Positions 12,901-25,866 are shown, numbered from the stretch's first letter. The stretch: DNA of 64,000 bases from Nymphaea colorata (GCF_008831285.2 NC_045138.2:23345934-23409933), one strand, 5' to 3'. Notes: generated from the sequence alone by a model not told the origin. Numbers and translations are program-made.

Positions 12901-13738
12901 GATGAAATATTTTGGGCATTGTTTAGTGTCCCAATTGGTACAATCAGAGGGGATGCAACAAACGGTTGGCAGCAGAATGCTTCTTTTTTAATCTATGTAG
13001 CTCAATCTGGCAGGTCGATAAAGCTTGTGGACGGACGGAACATTCAATCTTTGTTTCTAGGTGAGCAAGGTTTCTCACCGCCTAGAAGAAGGCTGAAGCC
13101 CCCATCCAATCCTAATTAACTGCCTTTTTTGTTGTGTTTTGCTGTTTTTTCTTTTTTCATAACCTAGGCACGCTTTGACCCCATTTTCAATCAGCAAATA
13201 TAATTTTTTCTGCAATAAATGGTAGGGGGCCTAAACCCCCCAGCACAAGTTTTCCTGGTTTGAATCAGCTGGGTCGAACTAAATCCATGGCAAGTGTATG
13301 AAACATGGTGTTTGATTCATAGGGTGCCATGTTCATGCTCTTAGCTTTTCTTCTCTTTTCATGTGTTTTTAATTAATGTTTATATCATATTTTCCATTTA
13401 TTAATTAAATGATTTTCTAAAATATTTTTGGCTGATTCATAATCAATCAAGTTGAACAACTGACTTTTGCAACACTGCTGATCACCAAAAAAGCAATATC
13501 TATGTGCATGATGTGCATGAAACAAGAGAGAATGTGGTCAAGCTTGCTGCCTGGTTGCACCACCCTCCTCAGGCAAGCAATTTGAATATTGAGTTTTTAT
13601 TTATTAAACCATGGTCCTATTGAGTAGTGATTGTGTGAACCTTGTTTGCTTTGGTTCGAGATAATAAAATTTAAAATTCTTCTTAATATACCTCTAATAT
13701 AATATTTGTTGCATGTTTGACCTAGTGCTCAATAGTTA
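9905..13738. other. Long AT-rich intergenic region with local duplications
   Basis: No gene is recognised. Two diverged direct copies of a 'ccccat..ggggc/tttcatgcatgccac' block occur at about 10405-10440 and 11262-11300. A 'ctccttcctcaa(a)tcatttttatttgaat' block occurs at about 11030-11060 and 11625-11655. These suggest an internal segmental duplication or the ends of an old element, but no coding domain survives. The first few hundred bases upstream of 9688 should hold the PRP18 promoter. Confidence 0.4.
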
Positions 13739-14190
13739 CACTATAAAAAAAGTAGTGTCTAGTATCAACAGCTGGAAAATGTCGGCAAAGGTGACATAAG
13801 TGTTAGTAGAGATTCATGTTTTTGCTCAAATGTTGGTAGAAACTTTGTCGATGAAAATTTTCACCCAAAAGTTCAGTCTATGTGTCGGTATAGAACATAT
13901 TCACTGAAGAGTGTTGAACATCAGTGAAAAAACTATAACCGATGTTCAATGGACATTGCTGATACTATTACTGATGAGTAAGCACACATGAGTAATCATC
14001 ATCACCAATGATCGCGAATGTCAGTGAGAATTATTACGACGTGTGGGTGGACATCCGTCATATATCATTGACATGTGGTTAAACATCATTGAAAGTATAA
14101 CTGATGACCACTAAAAGAGTCGATGAAAGTATGATGGCCACCCAATTACTAAACATTGGTAAATGTATAACGGACACCATTCTGTTCACG
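13739..14190 (+). mobile_element. CACTA-like transposon end with sub-terminal repeats
   Basis: It begins CACTATAAAAAAAGTAGTG, which fits the CACTA terminal motif followed by an A-run. Behind it come many degenerate motifs of the type 'atcagtgaaa', 'ataaccgatg', 'catcattgaaagtataac' and 'gtcggcaaaggt', like the sub-terminal repeats of plant CACTA (En/Spm) elements. A possible opposite end, CATTTTATAGTG, lies at about 15990-16001, giving a 2.3-kb non-autonomous element. The flanking trinucleotides do not match (tta and tca), and the interior has no transposase, so only the left end is well supported. Confidence 0.5.
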
Positions 14191-16686
14191 AATAAGAATT
14201 ATATATGTTTTTTTTTTTTAAATTGATGATTGTTTTAAATTCCAAAGTTCCGATATGCATCGCACACCGGCCAAGGACCAAATAAGAAAATTACTGCATT
14301 TCAGAACAAATACATATAACACAAAATATTTAAGACAATAGTGCTTAACACCAAAAACATAATAACTAAGGTTTCAAGTTGCGATGATGTATTGAATGAA
14401 GTTACATACATATCTATGTTCTTATAACCTCAAACATTAAAAAAAAAATTGCACCCCAAAATGTCATCGTTGAGGTGGAAATCATCCAAGGTTACGAGGT
14501 ATCGACATGCCTACAATAAACAGTAAGAAAATAAGTTAAAATATAAGTAATATTGTGTAATAAATAAAACTCATAACTAAAAGTTAAGCTTTACATAAAT
14601 GGAATCGTGTAGTTGTCATGTGATATACTAATTAAACCTATTAGTAGCCAAGGCTCTCCATAGCTATTAACTAGTGTAATAACCATGGCCAAAGTCATAA
14701 GGGCCTCATCCAAGGGATAAATTATTGTAGCAAAGCCATCTTCTTTTACATAAAGCAAAAAATAAAATTTTGTAGGATTATGGAGAATTTCATACTTCTA
14801 AAAATGGAAAAGGGATTCGTAAAATCAAATAAAGAATACTAATATAAACTAAACTGAACAAAGTAACTAATAAAAGAAAATAAACAAAAACCTTAAAATA
14901 TGTCAACCATGAACTATAATATGGAAAAGTTGAAGTTGTTAAGATTCTATAAAATAGAAGCCAAGAGGACTTCAAAATTTTACTCATAATCATATCCTTC
15001 TCCACAAATTCCCAAACTTTGGTCCTTCAATTCAACAAAATCTAAGCCAACAAGAGCAAACATTGGAGGGAAGCACGAAGAATAACATCGCCAAGGCAGA
15101 TCTGCAAAATTGCTGATCTACTACAAAGAGCGGAACTCTACAAATTAGGTTTCTATAAAACAAAGAGTATCAACCATTAACACATATTTGCATCAAACAA
15201 AAACTAATATTTTTGCTATGGATATCGAACAAGCTTTTATACCAAAAATCAGTTTACTGTATTATGAATTGTTTACAATTCCAAATGTCACAAAATCTGA
15301 AGTGTAAATTTTATACATGACATACCACTAAGCCGTAAAATTTCAGCCTTAAACTCCACCAGAAATGCAATGAACCAATGGCATAGAGTTCCAATGGATA
15401 TCAAGATTGAAATTTATGCACTATAGTAACTACAACTTCAAATCATGTCTAACATAAAGCTAATCCATATATCATATGTTAAAAGCACAAAAATCTAATC
15501 TAAAACAGAACATTGAATTAATCAAAACATAAAAGCCGATACAACATTAAACATGACTAAACAAGAACTAAAGAACATGGAGTAACAATCCTACTTCCAC
15601 AATTCAATCTCTATCTATCAAGAATCATTTAATTAATGTTAATTTTACTCTAATACAAATTATATTTCAAGAAGTTGTATCTAAATCATCTATACTAAAA
15701 ATCAAGGGATAGCACACAACTACAAGCTAAGTCACACAGCTGTCATACCCATTTAATCTGAAACCGACAGGTGGGTCAACCAATAGCCAGTAGCAATGTG
15801 CAATGGGTCTCTGACAATTGACATTTGTTGTCTCCTCCTGACGTGGCAGGCGTGTCTTCACTGTTCTCAGCCCCATTTAATTTTTTCTCCAACTAGCATA
15901 TTTCTCCATCGTCTAGTGGTTCCTCTCTCTTTCTCTAGTTTGATTTATATTGTCTGCACTTTCTCTTTACACTCTTCAGCTTTTATTTCATTTTATAGTG
16001 TCAAGACTCATAGGTTCTTCTAATTTTTTTTTATACTTAAATTAGTAAGTGTTCATATTTGACTGTTAACTTTTTCATTTTTTCATTGTTTTGCTACAAC
16101 AAATGTTATAGTATTGTTTACTTGTCTAGCATTTTTTTTCATTTTGTGTTCTATCATGTATTTACTCTTTTTTAGTAACTTGATTTATGATAGACTAAAA
16201 GTTTAGCATGTCATTTTTTTAGTTTTTACTTGTTTACTTGTATAGCATCGGTTATTTTTTAGTTTCCTGTTATTAACTTATATTTCATTAAATTCATTTT
16301 CTAAAGGTTAATACCTAATAGACTAGTTGTTAGCAACTTAGCACCGAATGTCTTAATTGCAAATAGTATGTAACTTTTTCCTTTTTTAACATGTTATTAA
16401 CTTAGCACTGATGTCTTAATTCATGCTATTAACTTATATTTCATTAAATTTTGTGTACCATGTTATTTTCTAGATACTTCATTCCTGTTATTTTTTTCAT
16501 ATGCAGAATTGCAAATATGTGCAAAATGTATGGTTAATATTGATACTTTGTAAGCATGTTAATGTGTTATATTCATATACATAATACATTATAAGTTATG
16601 AGTTTCAATTTGTATGACTCATTAGTCATCACTCATTTATTGACCACATGGTGTAAGAGTGTATAGTGTATACTCCCAATTTCCTT
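14191..16686. other. AT-rich noncoding region, possible interior of the CACTA-like element
   Basis: There are no recognisable coding domains. Long T-rich and A-rich runs dominate, and no start-to-stop frame resembles a known protein. Confidence 0.35.
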
Positions 16687-16703
16687 ATATATATATATAT
16701 ATA
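16687..16703. repeat. (TA)n microsatellite, left part
   Basis: This short TA run abuts the left LTR of the TRIM element. It is most simply the left side of the target array that was split by the insertion. Confidence 0.8.
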
Positions 16704-16889
16704 TGTAACAACATGACTCACTCCCGGGCTCGGGCCCCTGGTTTGATGGATCCCAACCCGCTCCCTAGTAGTTTTGGTTTCAATCCTAAAAAAACTAGGA
16801 ACCAAGACAATCATCTCATTAATCCCTTTATAAGCCATTGAAGATCTCTCACAATCTTCGATACAGAACTAAACTTCTGGAGTGTTACA
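16704..16889 (-). repeat. TRIM 3' LTR (left copy)
   Basis: 186 bp, TGTAACA...TGTTACA. It is shared with 16967-17152 at the same length, with scattered substitutions and almost no indels, so the insertion is not recent. Confidence 0.85.
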
Positions 16890-16966
16890 ATCCACCCCCT
16901 TTAAGGCACACGCTTCCGCGCATGTGGGACCCCAGGTCCGAGTGTTAAACCGGCTCATAATACCAC

Positions 16967-17149
16967 TATAACAACCCGACCCACTCTCGGACTCCGGCCC
17001 CTGGTTTGACGGATCCCAACCCGTCTCCTAGTAGTTTCGGTTCCAATCTTAAAAAGGCTATGAACCAGGACAATCATCTCATTAATCCCTTTATAAGCCC
17101 TTGAAGATCCTTCACAATCTTTGATACAAGACTAAACTTCTGGGGTGTT

Positions 17150-17152
<3 letters not shown>
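16967..17152 (-). repeat. TRIM 5' LTR (right copy)
   Basis: 186 bp partner of 16704-16889. The outer TG has mutated to TA at its plus-strand left end. The primer-binding site lies one base inside it. Confidence 0.85.

Positions 17153-17225
<73 letters not shown>
17153..17225. repeat. (AT)n microsatellite
   Basis: About 36 uninterrupted AT units directly follow the TRIM. Arrays of this type mutate rapidly. Confidence 0.95.
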
Positions 17226-17228
<3 letters not shown>

Positions 17229-17284
17229 GTAATTGTAATTTATAAATGTTGTTAAATTTGAATTTCCCATTTTGAAGGTGAAAA

Positions 17285-19219
17285 ATGACAAACAAGAGAA
17301 AACGAAAACAAGTTGTTTCATTTCAAAGTGGTCATGAAAGATGTAAGCAGTGGCAGTGGAAATGTGTTTTTTCTGTGTGCACATTGTCAAAATTCATTTG
17401 TAAAACCTTACACAAAATGGAGGCACATCTATTGAAGTTGCCACGTTTTGAAATTCGAGCAAGTACAAACACTTCTACAAAAAAAGCTATAAAATTGAAG
17501 AAGTTGCAAGACTATGTGGATGCAATCCAAATCAACACAAGATTAATATTAGTATGACAAATGTTTTCATGTTTCATAGGGATATGTTTTGATTGTTAGG
17601 GAAGAATGTAATTAGACAACGGATTGCTAAGGCTTTTTTTGTTTAGTTGTATTCCTTTTAATGTAGATAGATATTCATATTGGAAGAAGTATGTGATTGC
17701 ACTTGCAAATAGCAAATTATCAAGATATGTACCTTTGATTTCAGAAATGTTGTGAACGTCCTTCTTAAAGATGAAAAGAGTGATGTCAAACAAAGTTTTG
17801 AAATAAAAAATAAATAAATAGAACACGATTGGGGTATCAATTGTTTTTTTATGAATGGACAGACATTCAAAGACGTCCACTAACTAATGTTGTTGTCATT
17901 GCACATGATGAACCAATGTTGTTAAAAGCAATTAATGTATCCAGAGAATATAAAGATGTCGAATATTTGAAACAATTATTTGTAAAGTTATCAAAGAAGT
18001 TGGTCCTGATAAGGTAATGTTGCTCATCACAAACAATGCTGATGCATGCAAAAGTGTTGTATTAAGTTTGATGTATGATTTTTCAGATATCATTTAGACC
18101 TTATGTCTTTCACACTCTAAATTTTGCACTGAATGACACATGCAATTCTCTAAGTCAAGAAATAGATCTGCAAGGACATAAGCTATTTTCATGGATTCAA
18201 AACATAGAAAGAGATGAAGAAAATATTAAATACTTCATCACCAATCACCATCATGCATTCTCCTTTTTTGTTATTTTGGTTTGAAATTGTTGAAAGTTGT
18301 AGAGACACGGTTTACTTATATAATTGTCATGTTAAAAAGAATTCAAAGAGTACAAGGTACATTAATTTAAATAGTGGCAACTAGAAACTAAAGTTTTTGT
18401 TGTGTTGAAGATGAGGTTAAGGCTCAAGCAATTAAAAACATTATTGTTGATAATAAATGAGGAAACAAAATTGTATACTTTTTAAATTTTACACAGCCAA
18501 TTTGGTGTGTTAAGAGCAGTTGATAAAGACAAGTCTATGCTTCATAAAATTTGTAAAATATAGGATGATATGATTGAGCACATTCAATCTATGGTTTTTA
18601 AGAAAGAGAAGAAAGATGTTGCACTTGATAATTCAGAGTTTTTTTGCCACATGCAAACATGGCTCATTCTTTAAATTCCAAATGTTATACCAAAAATGAA
18701 TTGAATGAGCTTACAACAACAAGAGAAGATGATTGCATAAGTCATTTTGATTATTGGCATCCTATCGATCAGAAATATCCATCCTCTAAATACTTCCAAT
18801 ATGATTATCGTCATAGTCTGATACATCATCGTGTTAAGAAAGAAATTGAAGTATGTATTCTTATGTACACAACATTAAAAGAAATAAGTTTACCAGCCAA
18901 CATGCAAAGGACTTGGTTTTTGTGCACTCTAATTTACGTCTCCTTTCAAGGAAAGAAAAATAATGCAGATATTTTTAAATATTTTTTTTGCTTTCATCAT
19001 TTCTTTATGTTGTATTAGATTTGTCAAATTTTTATTGTCAATAAATTTGACTTTTTTATTTTCATCTTAGAATAAAATGCAGTTGTGGATTATCTCAATA
19101 TTGAGATCTAGACCAGAAGAATTTGGTTTTGAAGGAAAACACTATTTATATACAACTAACATGGGCTTAATTAAACCTGTTATTCCTTTCAATGAGTTTG
19201 ATGATGATTTCAAACTATG
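17285..19219 (+). pseudogene. hAT-superfamily (DUF659) transposase, decayed
   Basis: Separate plus-strand frames together resemble a plant hAT transposase. A basic N-terminal part starts at 17287. Around 17845-17870 a frame reads WTDIQRRPLTNVV, the DUF659 'GWTD..RRPL' block that includes a conserved Asp. Near 18090-18135 the frame reads CVFHTLNFALND-like text, matching the 'C.AH.LNLI' block of the hAT core. Further pieces at 18570-18700 and 19078-19219 fit the C-terminal half. Several frameshifts and stops separate the pieces, so no functional protein is made. The element lies between two (AT)n arrays (17153-17225 and 19332-19393). I could not find its terminal inverted repeats. Confidence 0.7.
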
Positions 19220-19331
19220 AACTCAGATATTGGTGCGACTATAACGCCACTTTGAATGACGAAATATGAACTCTGAAATAAAAACTTAAAAACTATATTC
19301 CTTGTTGAATTGTTATTGATAAAAAATTTTG

Positions 19332-19393
<62 letters not shown>
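19332..19393. repeat. (TA)n microsatellite
   Basis: A long uninterrupted TA run just after the hAT pseudogene. Confidence 0.95.
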
Positions 19394-19396
<3 letters not shown>

Positions 19397-20239
19397 TTAG
19401 GCCTCCTAACCCTTGTTAAATGAAAAGTTGACGGGAAGAATGAATTCCATAGTCCAGCGTGTGAGTAAGAGATGGGCCAAACCAGCCAAAAATGCCATTT
19501 GTTGGACATGTGTAAACCATAGGGATCGATGTATGTGTTTTGGATCGGGTAAGGTTCAACTTTCATCAAATTTGACTGCTGGGATTCTACCCAACCGAAT
19601 TCAGATCCATCTAGAAGATCTAACATTTACATGGAATTAGATTGGATTGTTATTGGGTCTCATGAGTCTGATAAATCTTATATATCCAGTAATATCATTT
19701 GGATCCGTTTTCATTTATGATATTAAAGGGAAGAACTTTTGAGTGTCATAACAGTTGGTTGATGTGACAACTTAAACATATATTAAGGGCAGAACTAAGT
19801 GTAGGCAACTGCCTCCATTCTCCACATCTGACGGAGAGAGAGAGAGAGAGAGAGAGTAGATATGGCATAACACAATCCTTCCAGAAGGAACAAAGCATCT
19901 TTGAATATTTTAATCTCATGCTAATGGCACGAAACATTTTAATAGAAAGGTCACAAAGCCAGATATCAGAAAAAATTCACTCATTATTCCATGTTCCTCA
20001 AGTACTTGAGTCTCAATTCATGACACAATAGGATATAAGATCCATTATTCCACTTCCAATTCTATCAGCAACTACGCAGATCTGTGGCACCTTAGGGTGA
20101 CAAAATTATATCAAGAACCTGCATTTCTAGCTCTTGCTGCAAGAGAGGAGGCCCATTGTTTGCAACATGCACTTTAATTTTCTGGACAGTGTAACAGCTT
20201 TACCTTGGTGTCTAAGCTGGTGACTGCCTAGGACAAGCA
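19394..20239. other. Intergenic region downstream of the dioxygenase gene
   Basis: A (GA)n tract lies at 19833-19857. No gene is recognised. The portion near 20239 is the likely 3' UTR of the leftward-transcribed dioxygenase gene. Confidence 0.5.
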
Positions 20240-23200
20240 TTATTCCACTTTAATCCCTTGTTCTCCCTTCCCTTTCAAATTAATTGCTGTCAATTCGTGC
20301 TCAACAAAGTTCCCTGCATAAACAGCTGGATATTTGTTCGAAAGAGGCGAGTCTGCAAAGTGGCCCAGGGGTTTCAACATAGCATCTGATGCAACGTGTG
20401 CAAACAACTGTGAACAGAAACAGGATAAAAATTTAAGAAAGTGGAGAAATCAATCTGGAAACTGGGTTGCATCAGACCTAATATTTTCAAACTCAGCAAG
20501 GGTAAAGTGCACTGGATGGTGAACTTTATCATATCTGATCTGCCACACCTCAAAATTGATGGTGACACATTGGGTTGAAGATTCATCTTTAATTATATAT
20601 GTTACATGTGAAATTTTGTAATGAAACGTGCTGGATAAATTCTGCAGCATATGGTTCAAGAGCTTACTGTTGATGAGACCCTCCACAGACTACGATTGTC
20701 CTGTTGGGCAGCTTCAATAGCAGCAATGGTCCTTTTACTTACAACAACTTCATGCATGCCAGCAAGACATTCACCTCCAGTCAGATATTCCATCTGGAAA
20801 TGGAGATGAACTTGATGGAAGTCATATCCAACAGCATATATGGAAATGTGTATCCATGCCTACATTACACAGACTATAAAAAACTCAAATTGGCAAGATC
20901 AAATGTTACCTGCTTCCCTGCCTGTATCAAGAGACACCCCACAGGGACTTTTACTTCCACTTTCTTACCATTTCTCAACCAGATATTTAGGCCAGGAAAC
21001 CTGCTCCGGCCATGAATAGTCAAGAAGTTGAGGTCATAATGGTATCCTGCAAATACTGTTCCTTCCCTGCCATGCTTGCGAAGATTACTTCCTGTTGGAG
21101 CAAGCAGATGAGGACCCTGGTGATGGAGAGGAATGAGGAGACAATTAATCCAACAACCATGGAACAATGAAGAAAGAAAACAATTGACAAGGGGTTCTTC
21201 CACAGTAGTAACACCAAAATATCATGTAATGCAAGACAACAGAAAGTGGAAGACGTGGGTCCTAATTTCTTTAGCGTTCAGCATCTGCATGAAAACTTTG
21301 TCAAATTTTACACAGAGAAGACTGTGGAGAAAGGTATGCATCAGAAACAAGCTCTTAAAGAGCTTTAGCAAGACAATAAAAGCTCACAATTCACAAAAAA
21401 ATCACAAAAGCCCAAAAGGAGAACAAAGTTTACAAGAGCAAACCACTCACAAAGTGCACATATCACATGCAAAGTGCTTAAGAAAGACCGTCCTGAAGGA
21501 CCAGCACCTGGGCTAGTACAATGGTTAGTATAGAAGTCTTGAGCTTATCCAATGCAAAGACAAAGACAAAAGGTCCTAGGACAAACAAGAAGCACAAACA
21601 GACAGACAGACAAACATACACATGTATAAAGAAAAAGGAACAAAAACTGGTGTCTACCAGAATAGTGCCTGCCAAATGCATCCTGCAAACTTTTCCTCTG
21701 TAAAAGATAGACTCGCCCATGAATCCTAGACATGGTCCAGACTCCAAACAAGTTTAGCAATAAGCATAGGCACAAAACTGGTCAAATATATATAGCACGA
21801 AGTAACGGGAGAAACCATCATGCTCCATGTGCATAATCCTATTATAAATTAGAAAGTTCCCCATGGATAGAATTCCAACTCACAGGAGTGGAAAATCTCC
21901 ACATGCATATGTACATATATCCCTCATATGGTTTGTGTGAAGAAACCTATGTCTAGCCTAACCAGATTCATGGTCAGAAAGATTATCAAGACAGAACTTT
22001 GCAACAATGCTTGACAAGGTTCCAGTTCCATTCATTTCATTTTCACTACTAAAAGATCAAACTTTTAAAAAAATAAAAAGAAAAGCCAAAGTTGCATGGA
22101 CCAAGCGGTGATATCATATTACATATCTAAGTGTTGCCTTCATGAAACTAAAGCAAAATTAGATTAGTTGATTGGATGTAGCAAATGGAAAATATCATAA
22201 TGATAGATGGTGCTGCACTTTCATATGTCACCTGTTTCATCAAAGAAATGAATGAATCTCTGGGAAGCCCAAAACCAAGTGCTGCCATTTCAGCAACAGC
22301 CTATTGAAGAAAGAAATGATATCATATTGTCATAGAAGTCAAAAAAATATGTTTTTAAGCAAACTCTGTATGTCCTTACCTCAATTGCAGAAATCATCTT
22401 GTATCCCCAGGCATCCATGGTGTCGTTCCATTCAAGGAATCCTTCAGGTATAACAGGTTCTGAATTTAATTCCTAAGTATAAAATATCAACAATCAGATC
22501 ATGAAACTATCATCAATGAAAATTTTCCAGGTCAAGGAAAAAATAAGCACCTGAAAGCGAGTCTGAGTTGGTCGTGACCCCACTCTCCACATGTACCTCC
22601 ACTTAGGATCTGGACCTCTGGGAACATGTGGTTGGGATTCTTCTGGCATCTGTTCTATTTTCTGCTTCATTTCTTCATCCACAAAGCTACGAGGAACTTC
22701 AACTCCTTCTGGTGTTACACCAACCTATCATGAGTCATAACCCCTCAAAAAAGTAATTAGCATAAGTGCAATGAAGTATTTTGTTGAAATGAAATATTTA
22801 TCAGCAAATGAATTCACAATAAGCAAATTCTGTTTTCCTACAATTCTAAAATTGAAAATCTGCTGCATCTTTTTCCATAATTTAGAGTGTACAACTTCAA
22901 GATTTTGACATAGTTAGAACCAGGAAGTGGTATGGCACAAAAACCTAAGCATGAAATACCATCTTGACCCACAAAGCAGGCTACCATAGCATACGTTGAG
23001 CCTCAGGAAGAACATACAAAATGAAAATGCAATACACACACACACATATATATATATATTGTTCTCCCTGCTTCAGTCCTTGAAAACATATATATATTTT
23101 CTAAATCTGTGATCAATAGGAAAATCATCATATATATGAGATATAACACAGTAAACAGATTCATGTCATGGTATACCGTTCACACAAGAATATATAGTAT

Positions 23201-24926
23201 ATACACATGTATCATGTATGGCCACCTAAATTGTCAAAATCAGAAGTCAGAGACAGGTTGTTCAAAACTGCAAAAAGGCTAATCATGATTAGTCAGTCCA
23301 ACTTGACTCAAGTCAACTGACCGTAAATAAAAAAGATAAATATAATTATACGTAAATAAATACAAAAACCTGTATATATATATATAATACCCTTCGTCCA
23401 ATTGTTTGCAGAAAATCGGCATCAGCATTCTTAATTGAAAGGCCATGAACGGACTCTTTGCCTAGGGCCAATCAGTTTCTTGGCTGACTCATGACCAGTT
23501 CGAGAAGAACCTATTGAACTATTGCAAAAGTCCACAAGCAAAGATCATAGAGCCTGATTGAATACTGGTTGAATAAGCCACATTTGACTCAACAGCTTCT
23601 TCTTCCTTTTCCTCTTCATGGCCAAAAGCCCATCTTCTCATATATATATGAAACCACTTCTCTTCTTACAGAATGTAGCCCAATCATGTAAGGCAGCAAA
23701 AGGAAGAACAGGCTCGGACATTCAGTCAGTTGCTTTCGCAAGCAGCCTTTATCCTTGCCCCGTGTACTTGAAGGCTAAAATGGGTGAACATGAATAGGCT
23801 TGATGGCTTCTTATTCAACTGCTGATTCAACATCACGAGATTTTCAAACCCACAAAGCACTCACAAAGCATAAGGCTTTGCTCACGATGTTTCTTCTCTT
23901 TGTTTGTTGCTTCATTTTGCAATTTTCCTTAAGAGAAGTTTTTCGAGTGCTTTGATAAGGTATTCTTTATATATATAAAAACCAGGGTCATATAGTTAGT
24001 GATTACCATATCTCTATTTATTAGAAAGGAATCCGAGATCAAGTTGAGTTCATACAAGCACCTGCGTGAACGTTCTGAATGCATATAGGAATTATATGAC
24101 AATCTTAATGCCCAGTATCAATGTACTGCCGGTGGTTATCCACAGGTTGAATATCAAAAATTGACTGAAAATTTGTCACCTCCATAAGCAAGAATGCGAG
24201 AAAAAATGAGGAGTTTCCACATTCTTGGACAAATTATTGGTGGAGGGAAATCTGCAGGACTAATGAATCACTAAAAAATGGAGTAAAAAGTTTAGCTGTA
24301 CGATGTTAGATCACCATGATAAATGTAGTAGCATTAGCGCATCGAACATAATACTATTTACGAAACGGAAAAGCGCGCACAAACAGGAAGAGGAATAAAT
24401 TACAAAAAAAAAGGCCCATGCTTAATGACAAATAAAGAAAAAAACATAACGTACACAGACACGCACATTAGAAAACAACAAACTGACAAATAAATAGAAA
24501 TGTATACACAGACACGCACAGTAGAAACAACAAACTTTACAACAACACGCTATGATAGGGGAATAACCGAATAAGTAGAAGAAAGAAAACCGTGAATTCA
24601 CATCAAAGGAAGAAAACAATCCCCCAAACCTGGTAATGGAGATTCGGGCGTTCTTGGAGTCGCTTGAATTCATCCGGCATCTCGAAGTATTTCTCCATCA
24701 TGTCCAGAAACCGGTCGTTGTCGACGACCGAACACCTTGGATCCTTGATCAGCAATGCACCCGTCTCCTTCAGGCTTCTGCTGACTTCTGAACACAGGTC
24801 GCTCAGGCAGGCGCTCAGGCTGACCAGATCCTCAAACAACTTTGGCTTTTCCTCTACGTTGGTAGCTTCGCTGAACGTAGCAGAGGCATGAAGGTACGGT
24901 TCTATGTCGACCACAGGCAGCTCCAT
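20240..24926 (-). CDS. 2-oxoglutarate/Fe(II)-dependent dioxygenase, seven exons
   Basis: The exons are 24630-24926, 22551-22724, 22380-22472, 22232-22300, 20910-21116, 20668-20793 and 20240-20407. All junctions are phase 0 with GT-AG borders, giving 377 aa. The N-terminal DIOX_N-like part (MELPVVDIEPYL...) is followed by the double-stranded beta-helix core. Iron ligands are His237 and Asp239 (GYHYDLNFLTIHG, exon 5) and His294 (AGMHEVVV, exon 6). The 2OG-binding Arg318 and Ser320 sit in LWRVSST. Such enzymes use 2OG and O2 to hydroxylate or oxidise small molecules; the substrate cannot be told. It resembles the conserved plant group with 'PKWRYMWRVG' and 'HLLAPTGS' blocks, not gibberellin or flavonol oxidases. 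An in-frame ATG at 25010 would add 28 Ser/Arg-rich residues; I prefer MELPVV. No disabling mutation is seen. Confidence 0.9.
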
Positions 24927-25275
24927 GGCTGTCAAAAGATCTGACCAACTGGGACGAGAACTGTCAGATGCCGATGATGGGCTTCGTCTGCGAGAGAGAG
25001 TATCTTGCACGGGAGAGAGAGACAGGACCCTTCCCGCTCATCGAAGTTGGCACCCTATTCAAGTAGTAAAGAGGAATACTCCTCTACTACTTTCCTTTAC
25101 GGTTACGGACTCCGTTTGGCTGCCTGTTTTTGTTCAAGAGGGAATGCGGATTCCTCTTCTAAATTCCGTCTGGCTCCCGGATTCCTCTCGTAGCACTTTC
25201 CCTTGGATTCCGGGACAGGACGGAGAGTTGCCATACGGCAGCTAATGGTCGTAGTGTAACTGACCCGTAAGGTGG

Positions 25276-25866
25276 CTAGGTAGCGTTTGGATCACCTTGA
25301 AAAAATGGGTTTTGTGAAAATCTGATTTTGTGAAAATCAATTTTCTTTTTATGAATTTTGAAAACCTGATCTGTGTGTGTGTTTGAGAAATGAGAACTAC
25401 CACAAAAGCCAGGTTTTAACTTTTTAATTAAAACCTGGTTTTAGAAGGTGCCTTCAAAAAACTGATTCCAACTCAATGGTAGTTAATTTATAGTTACTAA
25501 TGAAGAAAATTGTTTCACAAATGATTTCAAAAAGATGTATAAATAATTCCACTTGTTATCGATTGTGGAAAATGCCCAAATTCACAAACTCAAACACGAA
25601 CAAAGTGAAAAATACACAAAATCAAATATGAAGGAGCATAATTACAGAAGAAATATAGAGAAATCGTGATGCCTCAAAAGCTTTAGGATGACAAATAGAG
25701 AATGATGTCCATCCGTTCTAAAAAGCGACCTTTTCAAAGAACCATGTTTTAATAAAACGCTGTTTTGGATTCACCAAAACATGCTGAAAACCTTGTTTTG
25801 GAGGCAAAATGGTGTTTTGACTCAAAAGAAATGTTGTTTTCAGCGTGCATCCAAACGAACCATAAA
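25276..25866. mobile_element. MITE-like element with GCGTTTGGAT termini
   Basis: The left end is 'gtagcgtttggatcacc' and the right end is 'gcatccaaacgaacc', an imperfect inverted pair. The interior is noncoding with 'aaacctggttttagaagg' blocks. The right two thirds (from 25402) recur at 26997-27471 as part of a tandem duplication, so the element was there before that duplication. Confidence 0.55.

Larger units (their letters stand above)
16704..17152 (-). mobile_element. TRIM (miniature LTR retroelement), complete
   Basis: Two 186-bp direct repeats (16704-16889 and 16967-17152) flank a 77-bp interior. Each repeat has TGTAACA (or TATAACA) and TGTTACA inverted ends. On the minus strand the order is right LTR, primer-binding site, interior, polypurine tract, left LTR. 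The site 16953-16965 reads TGGTATTATGAGC on that strand, close to the initiator-Met-tRNA type TGGTATCAGAGC. The tract 16890-16904 reads TTAAAGGGGGTGGAT. There is no coding capacity, so the element must have been mobilised by proteins supplied elsewhere. Both sides are AT microsatellite, so the target duplication cannot be read. Confidence 0.85.

Noticed and set aside
16704-17152. Simple tandem duplication of a 186-bp block
   Set aside because: Inverted TGTAACA/TGTTACA ends, a tRNA-primer-like site and a purine tract in the right places fit a TRIM retroelement better.
17074-17390. Frames with long Tyr-Ile repeats
   Set aside because: They translate an (AT)n microsatellite. The same applies at 19210-19626 and 37340-37786.
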